Shown piece after piece: positions 47,752 to 60,492 of a DNA stretch of 64,000 bases. How positions within the stretch are numbered: the stretch's first letter is position 1; every line of letters starts with the position of its first letter. The notes under the pieces were generated by a model. The model did no database searches. It was not told the origin of the DNA and saw only the letters and a program-made list of their open reading frames with translations. Position numbers and translations under genes: made by a program. The stretch spans positions 638,187-702,186 of the forward strand of contig NW_024748870.1 in the NCBI RefSeq assembly GCF_018991925.1, written 5' to 3'. Source of the stretch: Homarus americanus (lineage: Eukaryota; Arthropoda; Malacostraca; Decapoda; Nephropidae).

Positions 47752-50700
47752 AGTCATTATTCCGGCCAGACGTTTTTTGCCTACAAGAGACGCTACTTGC
47801 GGGTCAGGACGACCCACCTGTATTTGACAACTACACGTCCTACAGGGGGACAACCTAAGGGGGGTAGCCCTATATATTAGGAGTGAATTCGCTCAACAAA
47901 GAGTCAACCTGAGCGTGAACCTGCAGGCTGTGGCGTGCAGAGTCAAGTTTCGGTCTGACTATGTGGCCGTCTGCTCACTATACTGTCCTCCGGGCGGGCT
48001 CATTGCCGCGGGTGAGCTTGAGGAGCTATTTAACCAACTACCAGGAAAAAAATGATCCTCGGAGACCTCAATGCTCACCATTTGCGGTGGGGCAGTGTCC
48101 GGAATGACGGGAGGGGAGAGCAGGTGGCTGCAACTATACTCAACTCCAACTTGTCTCTTCTGAATGACGGTAGTGCGACTCGAGTGGACGAACAAATTGG
48201 CTCAGCGACAGCTGTAGATCTCTCTATAGTTGATGCTTCCTTGCTATTAGACTGTAAATTTTCTACATACGACGACTCCCTGGGTAGCGACCATTTTCCG
48301 ATCTGCATTTCTTATGAGTGTGGCGCCCCAACGGCTACTCCCGAGGTGCGCTACAACCTTAGGAAAGCAGACTGGAGGGCCTACTCAGGAGCCGTTCGTA
48401 TAGACACCATTGGAGAAGACATCAACACCAAAATCTCACACATAGAACAAGCTATAATACACGCAGCAGATTTAACAATTCCTAAGACTTCTGCAACAAC
48501 CCACAGGCCTGGAGTTCCATGGTGGACACCAGACTGCCGACGAGTGGTTTGTGAGCGCAATAGGCGATGCCGTTTATTCAACAGAGCTCCATCTATTGAA
48601 AACCTCATAGAATATAAAAAAGCTAGAGCTAAGGCTAGGGAGGTTGTCAGGGAGTGCAAGAGAGAGTCTTGGCGGGTATTCGTCTCCACTATTAACAAGG
48701 ATACCCCTTCCTCTGATGTATGGTCGGCTATAAACCGGGTCAGATCAAACAGAGGAATGACCTTTATCCCACAGGTGAGTAATGGAGGGCGGTTTCTCGA
48801 CGAACCCCAGGCCATTGCCAACGCCCTAGGCCAGAAGTTCGCAGATGCCAGTAGCTCCACCAATCATGATCCACGCTTCGGCGTGTTCCGTGATCGTGCC
48901 GAGCTCGTGCATCTCGACTTCGAGAACGGGGACGAACAGGACTACAACCGAGCATTTTCCCCAGAGGAACTTTCTTTTGCTTTAAAAAAGGGCAAGGGCT
49001 CTACTCCTGGACCTGACGGTATACGATACGAGATGATTAAGCACTTTGACCAGGGAAACCTGGACAAATTGCTAGAAGTGTTCAATGAGATCTGGACGTC
49101 CAGAACGTTTCCAAACTTTTGGCACTTTGCCCATGTCGTACCGATCCCGAAGAGGGACAAATGCCCTACTAACACCAACTCATTCCGTCCGATTTCGCTC
49201 ACAAACTGTCTGTGTAAGGTCATGGAACGTATGATAAAACGTAGGCTAATGTATTTTTTAGAAAGTAACAACTTATTGAGTGATCGACAGTGTGGTTTCC
49301 GCCAAGGTAGAAGCACACTAGATCATTTAATAAGTCTTGAAACTGACATCTCAAAGGCGCTTTGCAGTAAAGAAACACTAATTGCAGTATTCCTAGACAT
49401 AGAAAAAGCTTTCGACATGACATGGCGGACTGGCCTCATGATGAAGCTCCAGGCCTTGGGTCTGAGAGGTAATTTGCCAATTTTCATTAGAAATTTTTTG
49501 CAAGACAGAACTTTTTCCGTTAAATTAAAAGATAACGTAAAGTCAGACACATTTGTCCTAGAAAACGGAGTTCCACAAGGCAGCCTTTTGGGCACAATAT
49601 TATTTCTCATAATGATTAATTATTTCCTATCACCAGCACCCAGCTTAAGTGACCTCAAATTCTCCTTGTTTGCTGACGACTGCGCAATCTGGCGCTCCTA
49701 TCGGGTCGAGAGACGATCTGCACAAAGGGTGCAAGCCGGCCTAAAAGCCGCTGAAGAGTGGGCAATACAATGGGGATTTAGGTTTTCAGTTGAGAAGACA
49801 GTAGGAGTAGTCTTCACTAAGAAACGTAACATAAATAATCCAGTATTATAATTAAATGATACTCCTATTAAATTTCAGACTTCAGTAAAATTTCTCGGTG
49901 TTTATTTTGACCGGAAATTAACGTGGAAGAACCACATTAACGAGCTTGAAAGTAGATGTCTTAAAGTCACAAACATCCTGAAAGTTTTATCAGGTACTAC
50001 ATGGGGAGCCGATAGGAAATCTTTATTAATGGTGTATAAGACCCTGAGCAGATCGAAACTTGACTATGGATGCCAGTTGTATGCTTCTGCATGCGACACC
50101 ACACTCGCAAAGCTAACCAAAATACAGAACCGATGCCTTCGTCTATGTCTGGGTGCCTACAGGTGTACACGTATAGAGAGGCTAGAGGTGGAGGCCCATG
50201 TCCCTCCACTCCACATCAGGAGGGACATGTTGACGCTAAGGTACGGATTGAGTGCGGCTAGGAGGCGCAGCAGAGGCCACCCAGGTTGGTGTGCTGTTGC
50301 TAAATCCCGTTTTCTGCAGTTGCGTAGGTCCCCGTCCTCGGTTATCCGTCTCCAGACCTTGTGCCAGGGTGCTGGTATCCACTTCGAAGACGTTGATAGA
50401 TATGTTCCACTGTTGTGTCCGCCATGGGAGAACCCCAACTTCCATGTGGAAACATCGTGGCTTCCAGGAGCGAAGAATGACCTACATCCCGAGCTCCTTA
50501 AACAACTTTTCTATCAATTTCTAGAAGGATATAGCGCCTATACTCAAGTGTACACAGACGGGTCCAGAACTGACGACAGCGTTGGAGCCGGTCTCTAGAG
50601 CAGAGACGGGGAGTGGAGCTCCCGCCTGCCGCGGCATACAACCATATTCACTGCAGAGATGTTTGCAATAAGTAGAGCCATTGACATTGCAAAAACAAGC

Positions 50701-51349
50701 GATGTCAATGATGTTGCTATCATTTCAGATTCTATGTCAGCCCTTAAAGCAATTCAAGGTGGTGACACTACCAGCAATGAGATACAGGGCAACATTATTA
50801 ATAAACTACATGAGTGTGCCAAGAATATTGTGCTGATATGGGTGCCTGGGCATTGTAACATTCGGGGCAATGAACAGGCAGACAAACTAGCAAAAGCGAC
50901 TGTGGGTCTCAGGGAGACGACCAATGTACCCTGGGAGCGTCAGTCGTGTCTCTCCTTGGGGAAGACATATACAACATGAATTGAATAGGTTAGATCTTCG
51001 CAACAACTGGAAGACCAACATAGGAAACTGGTTTTCAGCATACAGAAAGAATAGGAGGGAAGAGGTGGCTCTCGCCAGACTAAGGTTAAATTGTACCTAT
51101 CTGATCCGCCTAAAAGCTTACACTGATAACTCCTTTCCGCCTATCTGTGCCACGTGCAACAAAATTATTTCCATTCGACACATTCTGACAGAGTGCAGCC
51201 AGTACGAACCAGAACGCCGGCAGCTAGTGATGCTAGCTGCCAAGCGAGGCTTCGTGCTGATTGTACCCAATTTATTGCAAGATGATGTCACCATAAGTGA
51301 CGCTGTAATAATCTTCCTCAAGGAGACCCGTCTTATCGGCATGTTGTGA
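47690..51349 (+). pseudogene. LINE ORF2: endonuclease-RT-RNase H
   Basis: The endonuclease opens with IQWNCRGARNK and LQET (catalytic Glu) near 47700-47790. Frameshifts lie near 47850 and at the A-run near 48048. It continues with ILGDLNAHH and SDHFPI in 48052-48310. RT lies in the same 599-codon frame: GSTPGPDGIRYEM, FRPISLTNCLCKVME, AVFLDIEKAFDM (Asp), GVPQGSLLGTILF and FADD at about residues 539-542. A TAA at 49849-49851 and a TAG at 50596-50598 interrupt the same frame. RNase H reads YTDGSRTDD, FTAEMFAI, ISDSMSALKAI, WVPGHCNIRGNEQADKLA. A frameshift near 50970 leads to the C-terminus with CATCNKIISIRHILTEC. Catalytic residues are all present, so the copy died recently. Confidence 0.92.
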
Positions 51350-51432
51350 AAGACACACGCATGAACTCTTTTTATAATATGTATGTAACCATGCCCTAAA
51401 GAAAATAAAAATGAATAAAACAAAAACAAAAA

Positions 51433-52099
51433 CATACAACATTAGAGATATATCACAAACCTTTCCATTACATACAACACGCACATATACCAAGTAAAAC
51501 TGACACCTACCAACACATATTCAAACAAAAAGACACGGGCTACAAAAGAGACAATAGAAAAAAAAATCACAGAGAAACTTGTCACCTGACCGGCCATTTC
51601 ATCTTGACTGTCAGTAACTCACTATCATATTACTTACTCATACCATAATTCATCCCAAATAAAACAAGAAGAAAGAAGAAATCAAAATACCAAGAACAAG
51701 AAGAACACAAGAATAACAAGAAAGAAGAAACAAGACCATCAGATTAGTTGTACCACCAGAGTAATGGATTAATATGGCAAGAAAGAAGACCAAGAATAGA
51801 AGAACAGGAACGCGCATGCGTGCGTAGTGTCAACAAAGGCTGTATAAGACTGCTCCTTAAAATTCGTATTTCTGACGAATTCAGCGCGTCTACAAATCCC
51901 AGCCTGTGCAAACAACTATAGTAAGACCCAGTTATCAGCACAGTGGCATATATTTTTTTGTTACTTTTGGACTTTGTCATTTTTTGGGGGATAAAACATC
52001 TGGTCCTACCACCCGATCCCTCTGAGCAAAGTTTTTCAAGTTTGCACATGCGCAATGTGATAGTGTGACGTAGCAGTGACGTCATTACCACTCCACCTG
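51433..52099. other. A-rich spacer and leader of the next LINE
   Basis: 51640-51740 is rich in AAGAAGAA. 51850-52100 probably belongs to the 5' leader of the following LINE. No ORF. Confidence 0.5.
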
Positions 52100-52120
52100 A
52101 CTGCAGTGTTGCCAACGTGC

Positions 52121-53022
52121 CCTATGCCCGCCGTTAAACGCTCCCGTTCGTTGGAAACGGCGGCAGTAGGTGACAGTGATGCTGACGACTTTCTTCTTGA
52201 AGACACGTCAAAGAAGAAGCAGAAACCTCAGAAGTCAGGGTCTCCAGCAGGGGCCACGGCTCCCCCTTGCACCCCTTCTGGGGCTGTAGAGGGTGGATTC
52301 CTGTCATCGGGGTCCCCAAGTGAGCCTACATGTGGCTCAATGACCGACCCTCTTCTCCTCTACCACCCCCCCTATCACCCCTACCACCCATCCTTTCTCC
52401 CCTCCCTCCCTCTCCCTACCGTTCTTGGAACAAGGTCGTTGCCGGCCCTGCCACACAGTCACCACCATCTCCTGCCCACCCGGACCCCCGCTGTCTCTCA
52501 CCAGCACCACCACCTCTTACTCACCTGAACCCTCACCGTCCCTCTCCGTCGCTACCACCACCACATGCCCAGTCGGGCCCTCGGCAATCCTCGCTGCCAC
52601 CTCCAGCTCCTGCACAGGTACACCAAGTTGGTTCTATGGAAACAACCACTCTCCGTCTGGATCGCCACTCCAAGCAAATCAACCTTCTCTCAGCCCAACT
52701 CGACTTGTTTGTGAAAACAATTGCGACATTGCAGAAGCAACAACAACTCATTCTGGACACCCTGACCCAACAGGGGCGCACTTTGCAAGCCCTGATGACC
52801 CGCCTCCTTCCATCTCCCGAGATGGAGGATCCATCCCTCGCTCTCCCACTCCTCCCTTTCCATTTCTCTCAACAGAATTTGGTACCTCCTCTGGAGCCCT
52901 GTCTAGCCCCTCCGACTCATCTCACACCGGAGGCCTTTCCCTCCTCTTCTTACAATGGAACATCCAGGGACTTAGACCTCGCCGGACAGACCTCGCCCAG
53001 TTTGTGCTCTCCCATCAAGTAG
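52121..53022 (+). pseudogene. LINE ORF1, proline-rich with coiled coil
   Basis: The N-terminal piece starts MPAVKRSRSLE (52121) with an acidic/basic stretch. A frameshift in a C-run near 52370 leads to frame 52330-53022. This is a long Pro/Ser/His-rich region and then a coiled coil (LDRHSKQINLLSAQLDLF...TLQKQQQLILDTLTQQ, about residues 110-155). No zinc knuckle is visible, unlike the LINE at 46 kb. The C-terminal part overlaps the ORF2 frame. Confidence 0.7.
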
Positions 53023-56000
53023 ATGTTGCTCTACTTCAGGAAACCATCACAGACGATGTTACTCCACTCCGCCTCTCTGGCTATACTGTTTATACCCTGC
53101 CTCGGTACCGTGGGCAGGCTCGTGGCCTCCTTACCCTTGTGCGTAACACCATTCCATCTGTTCGTCTCCCTTCACCTGACTCACATGGACCCCCGTCTGA
53201 ATTACTTTCTGTCTCCCTTACTCTTGGTGACCGGACCCTTCGTGAAGTCAATGTTCATTTCAAGAGTGATTCTCTGGACCCCCAGGTTCTTCACGACCTC
53301 CATGATGGGGTTCCCACTATTGTTCTTGGCGACTTTAATGCCCGCCATCCCACTCTTACTCCGGATCATCCCACTCCATGTACCCTTAACGGATCACATC
53401 TCTCACAGTTTCTTAATGGGGATGATGATGTTCGCTTTCTTTGTCCTGACGATCCTACTCGCCTCCCCCATAGTTTCCTTGATGTTGGCTTACTATTGAA
53501 CGGTCATACTTCCTTTCATCCTACCGTCTGCACCGAGCCTGCTCTGTATAGTGACCATCTTGCCGTTACTACCCATCTCAGGCTCTCCTTCTCTGCCCCG
53601 ACATCAACTCCTTATCGATCCCCTCGCCTTCGTCTCACACAAGATGCTGTTCCTTCCTTTACCCAATACCTTTCTACCTGGGCGGATTCCTATGTTGTCC
53701 CCCAGTCCCTTGACTCTTACAGCGCTGATTTTGTTGATGCCGTGTATGACTCTGTCAATCGCGCTACCCCTCCACGCCCTCCCCGTCACCCCAGAAGTGC
53801 CACCAACTACTGGTATCGTATCCCTGCCATGAGACATCTCCGGCAGGTAACCCGTGATCTCCACTCTGCCATACGGAGGTCTCGGTCTCCAGAGGACTGG
53901 GAAGACTTCAAAAATTGGTGCTCCTTTGCAACTCAGGAGCGCCGTCGGATACGTGAGGCGGACTGGCTATCCTTCACGGGGTCTCTATCGTTCCAGTCGT
54001 CACCCTCTTATGTATGGAATCGGATTAATGCTATACGGGGTACTCGACGGAGGCCTCCTCCCCACCCTGACCCCGCCTCCCTTGCCTGCTCTTTAATGGA
54101 GGACTGGGCACGAGCTTCCTCCCCTGAGGCACTTCCAGATCCAATGCAGGAGGCAGTGCAGGCCCGCATCGATGCGTCTGAGCCTGTTGTTCGTGCTGCT
54201 CTTACCTCCCCTGCCCCCACTGATCATCCCATCACACAGTTCGAGCTTGACAGTGCTCGTCGCTCTAGAAAAGACACCTCTCCTGGGGATGATCAGATAA
54301 CCTACTCCGTCCTCAACGCCTGTACTAATATTCCTAACGGCCCCTTGCTTGCTCTCTACAATATGTCTTATGAACATGGGGTTCTCCCGTCCAACTGGAA
54401 AAATGCCACTATTATCCCCATCCCTAAGCCGGGAGATCCTGGGAAATATCGACCCATTAGTCTTACCTCCTGTGTTTGCAAGATGATGGAGAGGATACTC
54501 CATCGTCGCCTTCTTCACACCATAGGCGGCTTCCACAACTCCCTCAATGGTTTCATTCAACATCGCAGCACAGCACACTCCATTGCTTCCTTTTATTGCA
54601 ATCAGACTGCCCGCGTCTCCGTCTTCCTTGATATCAAGGGAGCCTTTGATACGGCTCAGCCTGCCCTCATTTTAGCTGAACTTGCACGGTTAGGGGTTAA
54701 AGGGAGACTTCTACAATGGATCGCCTCTTACCTCACTGGACGTCAGGCCCGGGTTCGCGTTGAAGGCTCTATGTCTCCTGTTCAAGAAATGAACCTCGGC
54801 ACCCCTCAAGGTGGAGTCCTGAGTCCCACCTTGTTTAACACTCTCATGCACTCCATTGCATCACTCCCGTGGCCGACAGAAGTTGTCCACTCAGGATATG
54901 CCGACGATGTCCTCCTCCAAGCCCCTGACTACCTCAGCATGCAGGAAGCCCTTGATCTGGTCTCCAGAGAGTGTGATTCACTTGGTTTCCTTCTTTCAAC
55001 TGCGAAAACAAAAGCCATGTGGCACGGTCGTGTTGTACCTCCACCCCTTTTCTTATCAGGAACGCCCTTGGGCTGGGTTAATGAGACAAAATACCTGGGT
55101 GTGTATGTAACTCGCACACGTTGTCAGATCCCTGAAGTCCGCTATCTTCGAGACATATGCTTTCGGCGTATCGCTCCCCTCTCTACCATGTGCAGGGGTT
55201 CCCTTGGTGCCACCATCCCTGTACTTCTCACCATGTACAAGTCCTTTGTCCGTTCCTGTGTCGACTACGCCGCCCCTGCCCTCGTCAACATTAGTCGGAC
55301 TGCTGTCAACCGTCTCGAAGTTATCCAGAGGAAAGCTGCTCGTATCATCCTTGGGGCTCCTCAGTGGACACGCTCTACTTCTCTATATAACGAACTTGGT
55401 CTTTCCCCCTTACAGGATCGTGTCCAGGAGTTTTACTAAAAAACTGCTGTTTCCATTCTACGGGATCCTAGGGGCAACTATGTCCAAACCAACTTGACTA
55501 CTGCTGTCCGAGACCGACCTCCATCTAGAAGACAGTGGCGAGAGTCACTCATCCGAGCCCTTCAGGAACACGACCTCCTGCCTGATATTGTTGTCACCCC
55601 TGCTGTTGGTTCGTCTCCTTCTCCCTGGCTGGATTTTTAACCTGAAGTGATTGCCCTCGGTGGACCGCTCCCGAAATCCCAGGTGAACCCTGTTATTCTC
55701 TGCAAATACCACCTCTCCAGGATCGCTCACTGGTCCCCAGGTAGGGTCGTCCTCTACACTGATGGTTCTGATGACCCTGCTACAGGTAGGGACGGGGCTG
55801 GTGTCTATATCTCCCGTCCTCATGCCCCTGAGCCTATCAAACTGTCTCTCAGAGTTTCTGACGGGGCATCCTCCACTCAGGCTGAACTAATAGCCCTCCT
55901 TGCTGCCCTTCTCGCTGAGGAAGAAGCAGATTGTTTCTGCCCCTTGCTTGTCTGCTGCGATTCCAGGTCTGCTCTCGACGAGATCGCATTTGGATCAGGG

Positions 56001-56615
56001 GAAAATAAGGACCTCATCCTCCGAATACGAGGGTTAACATCCACACTTCAGGATGCAGGCCGTCCTGTGACATTCCTATGGATACCTAGTCATGTCGGTA
56101 TCTTGTGGAATGAGGCAGCAGATGACCTTGCCAAGACTGGCTGCAACAAGTCCACACCTGACTACGTTGTTCCTCGAACACTCTTACAGATTAGGACCCA
56201 AATCAGCCGCAAACAGAGAGAAGCTCGGGAAGCAGCCATCCCCCTGGACTCCCCGCCCACCTGGTACGATGTCCTCCGTAAACTTCCTGACCTCTCGTAC
56301 GTCTACGGGAAAGGGTCGCGGAAGGGGGACGTGATTGCTGCCCGTATCATCATTGGGTATGACTTTGCTTGGGAGATTGGTATCCCCGCATCCCCTGAGC
56401 AACGCTCTTGTGCGTTATGCAGAAGACCCGACAGCCGCACCCTCATTCACTACCTCCTAAGATGTCCCCACACACAACGCTTCCATGACGCCTGCTGGAC
56501 CACCACTCCACGACCCCCTGACGGAGACACGATGATCCTCCCAATACTGGCCAGATATTTTGTAAATAATATTGATTATGTGTTAAAGGAATATCCTTCC
56601 TTCCTTAGGCTTTAG
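52425..56615 (+). pseudogene. LINE ORF2: endonuclease-RT-RNase H, two stops
   Basis: The frame is open for 1,004 codons to TAA 55437-55439, then again to TAA 55638-55640, then to 56615, always in the same frame. The true start is probably near residue 165, because residues 1-165 are ORF1 read out of frame. Endonuclease: FLQWNIQGLRPRR (about 176), LLQET, VLGDFNARH, SDHLAVTT. RT: TSPGDDQITYSVL, YRPISLTSCVCKMME, VFLDIKGAFD, LGTPQGGVLSPTLFNTLM (about 790) and catalytic YADD (about 824). RNase H: LYTDGSDD, STQAELIAL, VCCDSRSALDEI, FLWIPSHVGILWNEAADDLAK. The C-terminal motif is CALCRRPDSRTLIHYLLRC. All catalytic residues are intact. Confidence 0.93.
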
Positions 56616-56760
56616 TAAGCCCCTTTATAATATTTATACTGTATATACTTTTCACACTTGCCAGATGATTCTGGTGTCATTGTACAGGGGTACCTAGTGA
56701 CAGCACTAGGATCCCGCTTCCTCTATCAAGGAATAAACAATTGAAATTGAAATTGAATTG

Positions 56761-57150
56761 AATAGAAGAAGAAACCTCAAGAAGAAGAAAGAAGACATAA
56801 GCTCCGGCCGAAATAGCCTAAAGGCGAAGCGGCCAGCAATCTCCAAGCCTAACTAAGTTATCCCCTTAGAATTAGTGACCCCTGAATCGGGCAGTATAAA
56901 TTGGTGTGTGTGTAAATAATAATAATAATAATATTAATTAACGGTTTATTGAAAGAGCTTGGCAGCCAGAAGGCTGAAAATATACAGTTACATAATTGGG
57001 GAATGGGTTTCGAATTACAAATAATATACAAATAACATAAGTGATATAAATAAGATATATATTAACTACATGGGGAAAAGCTCAAACTACAGGGCATTTC
57101 AACATAGTGACAGTGCAAGAAGTAGTATTTACTGGGAGTGAATACACTGG
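56761..57150. other. inter-element spacer
   Basis: GAAGAA-rich stretch, (ATA)n at 56918-56936, and the 3' untranslated end of the following minus-strand LINE. Confidence 0.5.
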
Positions 57151-57154
57151 TTTA

Positions 57155-58640
57155 TTACAAGTTATTGATAATTTTTATAATGGTTGGGACTGGGCTGCTC
57201 TTATAGCAATCAGTTCGTGCACGTATGGGCTGCATGCTGTTGTGGTGTCGAACAGCAATTCTCGGGCTAGGGATCTCAGGTGGTAGTACGAGCCGGTGTC
57301 GAGGATGGTGCAGAAGCTTCTTACTAAATTTGCAGATGAGGTCGTGGTGATGGTTAGTGAGAGTCGAAAGTGTCAGTGTGTTGAGCGCTTCTTGATATGT
57401 GGAGTAGGAAGGGGAGAGAATAATCTTGCATGCCCTCTTTTGCACTTTTTCTAGGTGTTTACGTTGTGTGTCATTTAGGGAGGAAGACCAGGTAGGGGAG
57501 GCATAGGTGAGCTTGGGAAGTATGAATGTTGAGAAAACACTGAGGAGCTCGGGTGCAGGAACTCCGAGGGACTTGAGTCGGCGGAGGAGGTGGAGACGGA
57601 AACTGGAGGATTTGACAACTTCACTGACGTGTGGTTTCCAATTTAGTTTGTTTTCTATGGTGACGCCGAGGAACTTCGTGGAATCTACAACCTGGAGTGT
57701 GTTCGGACCTAAATTAATGGAAGGGGGTGGGACAATGGCGGAGGAGAGGTTGATGTGCATAACCATGGTCTTGGTATGGTTGATGGTGACGTGGTTGTTG
57801 GTGGCCCAGTTTTGGAGACTGTTCAATAAATCCTGACGGGCGGTATAGTCGGGAGCAGAATTGTTGACGCTGATCCCAATGGTGGAGTCGTCGACATATT
57901 TCCAGCGAGCGGGGATTTCTCTTAGGGCATCATTGATAAGCATAAGGAAGCAGAGTGGTCCCATCTTGGTTCCTTGGGGGACACCACAGGTGAGTGACTG
58001 AAAGGTGGAGACAGCCCCTCGGAAGCGTACAGCTTGGAGTCGGTCATTGAGGAAGTCTGTAAGCCATGGTATAAGACTTCTCCGAAGCCCGAGGTCAATA
58101 GCTTTGTTGATGATTATATTGTGGTCGACTAGGTCGAATGCTTTAGTGAAATCAATGAAGGCGACAGCTACAGACGTTTTTCGTTTCTCGAGATGGCGGT
58201 ATATGTAATCGAGAAAGCTGACAAGACAGTGAGTTGTGGAGGAAGTTTTCATATTGCCAAATTGCTAAGGGTCTACGACTCCTGCAATATCAGCATAAGC
58301 CCAGTCGAACCCAAAACTTTCACAGATTAGGCTGGGTATTGGGGTGATTGCAATAGGTCGTAGCTGATTTAAGGATTGTGGGCTGGTTGACTTGGACACT
58401 GGTGATACATAAGAGGTCTTCCAGTCAGCTGGGCATCTGGCTTGACTGAGCGAAGCATTGATGATGGAGCATAGGGGCTTAGCAAGCTCCGGGGAGAACT
58501 CCTTGAAGAGTTTCATTGGAAAGTCAATGTGGGTGGTTGAGCGTTTTAACTTTAGTTTGTCCAGACGTTTTGCTACTTCAAATTCTTCTACTAAGTCAGT
58601 GGGAAGGGGGGCTGGTAAGTAAGCAGGGAGAGTGGTTGTG
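57155..58640 (-). pseudogene. LINE reverse transcriptase, 5'-truncated, one stop
   Basis: The minus frame begins near 58630 (VAKRLDKLKLKRSTTHI). It includes LRPIAITPIPSLICESF, has a single in-frame TAG at 58265-58267, and runs on to 57155. RT blocks: VAFIDFTKAFDLVDH (Asp), CGVPQGTKMGPLCFLMLIND, catalytic KYVDDST. The thumb reads STKFLGVTIENKLNWKPHV and EKVQKRACKIIL. It has no RNase H and ends in a basic tail. Jockey/CR1-related by these motifs. No endonuclease remains. It was close to functional before truncation. Confidence 0.88.
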
Positions 58641-60185
58641 TCAAGCCGGGGGAGTGTGTGTGTGTGTGTAAGAACAAGGGGGACCGGTCAGACTGTGGTA
58701 ACTACCGCGGGATCTCCCTGCTGTCCGTAGCTGGCAAGATTATCGCATGAGTCCTCTTAAACAGACTTCATCCCAGAATCTCAATGTGGCTTTAGACCAT
58801 CACGTGGCAACACTGACATGATCTTTGCTGCTCGCCAGATACAGGAGAAGTGCAGAGAACAGCGTCGTGACCTGTACATGCCCTTCATCGACCTAACCAA
58901 AGCCTTCAACTCGGTCAACAGGGAAGCCGTTTTGGCTGCCCACCAAAATTCATCGCCATTGTGAGGCAACTCCACGATGGTATGAACGGCAGTGTCCTGC
59001 ACAATGCCATCCAGTTTGAGTTCTTCCCCATCCAAACGGGGATAAAACAAGGATATATACTGGCACCAACTCTCATTTCCATTTTCTTTGCTGCCTTCCT
59101 TACTCGTGGCAGTGTCAATTTAGCCAGCAGGGTGGACATCAAGTTCCGGATGAAGGGTCTTTTCAACATAAGACGACTCCAGGCAGGAACAAAGGTGTCG
59201 GCAGCTTCCATTACTGAGCTTCAGTATGCACACGACCTCACCCTTGTCGCTTACACTGAACGCGACCTTCAGGAGATCCTGAACACCTACCCAGATGTTT
59301 ATGCACACTTCGGCCAAGAGGTGAATGTACGTAAGACTCAGAGTCTCTTTCAGTCTGCACCTGGTTCGGTCACACCTCCACCATCAATCCAGCTTAACTG
59401 TACTACCCTCTCTAAGGATACCCACTTTCGGTATCTAAGCTCCCACCTGTCCACCACTGCGGACATTGGTGAAGAGATTCATCATTTGATCAGATGTTCA
59501 TCTCTAGCCTTTGGCAGACTCGTTACCCGTGTCTTCAGCTGTAGGGAGCTGAAATTATCTACAAAGTTGCTTGCTATATCGAGCAGTGGTCCAACCCCAC
59601 CCTGCTATATGGCAGCAAAACATAAGTCACATACAGGAGGCACCTCAAGGCACTTGAAAACTTTCACCAACGTAGTCTACATTCCATCTTCCGAGTTTGC
59701 TGGGATGACAAGAAAACAAATGCTAATATTCTCGCTGACACCAAATGTAGGAGCATAGAGGCTACCATTATCCATGAACAACTACGCTGGATTGGCCATG
59801 TTACCCACATAGACGACACTAGACTGCCAAAGCAGCTACTTACAGTCACCTAACGAATAGTAAACATAACGCTGGCGGGCAACTGAAAAGGTATAAGGAT
59901 GGTCTTAAGATAAACCTGAAAAAGTGCCAAATCGACCCTCTCACCTGGGAGACAATTATTCCACACCGTAACGCTTGGAGGAGCACCACACAAGAAGGTG
60001 GCAATACTTTTGAGTTAGCCCTACTGCATACCTAGGCAGACAAGCGCCAACGCCGGAAAGACGCTGCCGTCGCCCATCCCACATTAGAAATAGCCCTCCA
60101 CACGTGCAACATCTGTGGACGACACTGCCGGTCCTGTATCGGCCTCTTTAGTCACCTTAGAACTCACCAACGAAGGTGACATCTT
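58641..60185 (+). pseudogene. LINE reverse transcriptase with C-terminal zinc finger (RTE-like)
   Basis: After a (GT)n at 58651-58670 the plus strand reads DCGNYRGISLLSVAGK in pieces. SQCGFRPSRGNTDMIFAARQIQEKCREQRRDLYMPFIDLTKAFNSVNRE follows, with the first catalytic Asp. IKQGYILAPTLISIFF then comes from 58961-59758. The catalytic box reads YAHD instead of YADD, which would inactivate the enzyme. The thumb continues to about 59750. Frameshifted remains run to a C-terminal C2H2-like finger CNICGRHC...GLFSHLRTHQR at about 60108-60175. The finger is typical of this LINE lineage, which I place near RTE with moderate confidence. Confidence 0.82.
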
Positions 60186-60492
60186 TAATAACTCGTGTCA
60201 TTGTATCATAACTGGATGATCGTCACACTCGATTCCGAGTGACAGCAAAGTAGTAGTATTAGTGTGTGTGTGTGTGTGCGTGTAAATAAATTATAATCCC
60301 AATTATGGTAATTATAACACGAATTATATGTGAAATGTGTGCTATTGGAAAATCAAGTATCCAAGTGGCAAGTGATGAATAGAGTTTAATATCTGGTTCC
60401 CCTTTGTCCAAATAAAACTCAACCATTGTTCGGCAAAAGCCTGTGCACTCATCATCAGGTAAAAACATTTTCAATAGTTCCCTGTTTTACTT
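60186..60492. other. no gene; (GT)n
   Basis: A short (GT)n at 60262-60279 and AT-rich sequence. Confidence 0.5.

Larger units (their letters stand above)
46000..51432 (+). mobile_element. near full-length I-type LINE with RNase H
   Basis: About 0.3 kb of 5' leader, ORF1 with three zinc knuckles (46296-47751) and ORF2 with endonuclease, RT, RNase H and a C-terminal Cys/His motif (about 47690-51349). An A-rich end (51398-51432) follows. Only single-base frameshifts and a few nonsense codons break it, making it one of the two youngest coding elements in the window. The ORF1 end overlaps the ORF2 start in another frame. Clade assignment (I/Nimb group) rests on RNase H plus domain order. Confidence 0.9.
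52100..56760 (+). mobile_element. near full-length I-type LINE with RNase H (second)
   Basis: ORF1 (52121-53022) is followed by ORF2 (open from 52425 and continuing to 56615 apart from two stops). It ends in a TTGAAA-type 3' repeat (about 56738-56760). It is GC-richer than its neighbours in the coding part. It is clearly related to the decayed copy at 28.0-30.7 kb. It has fewer disabling changes than any other element here. Confidence 0.92.
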
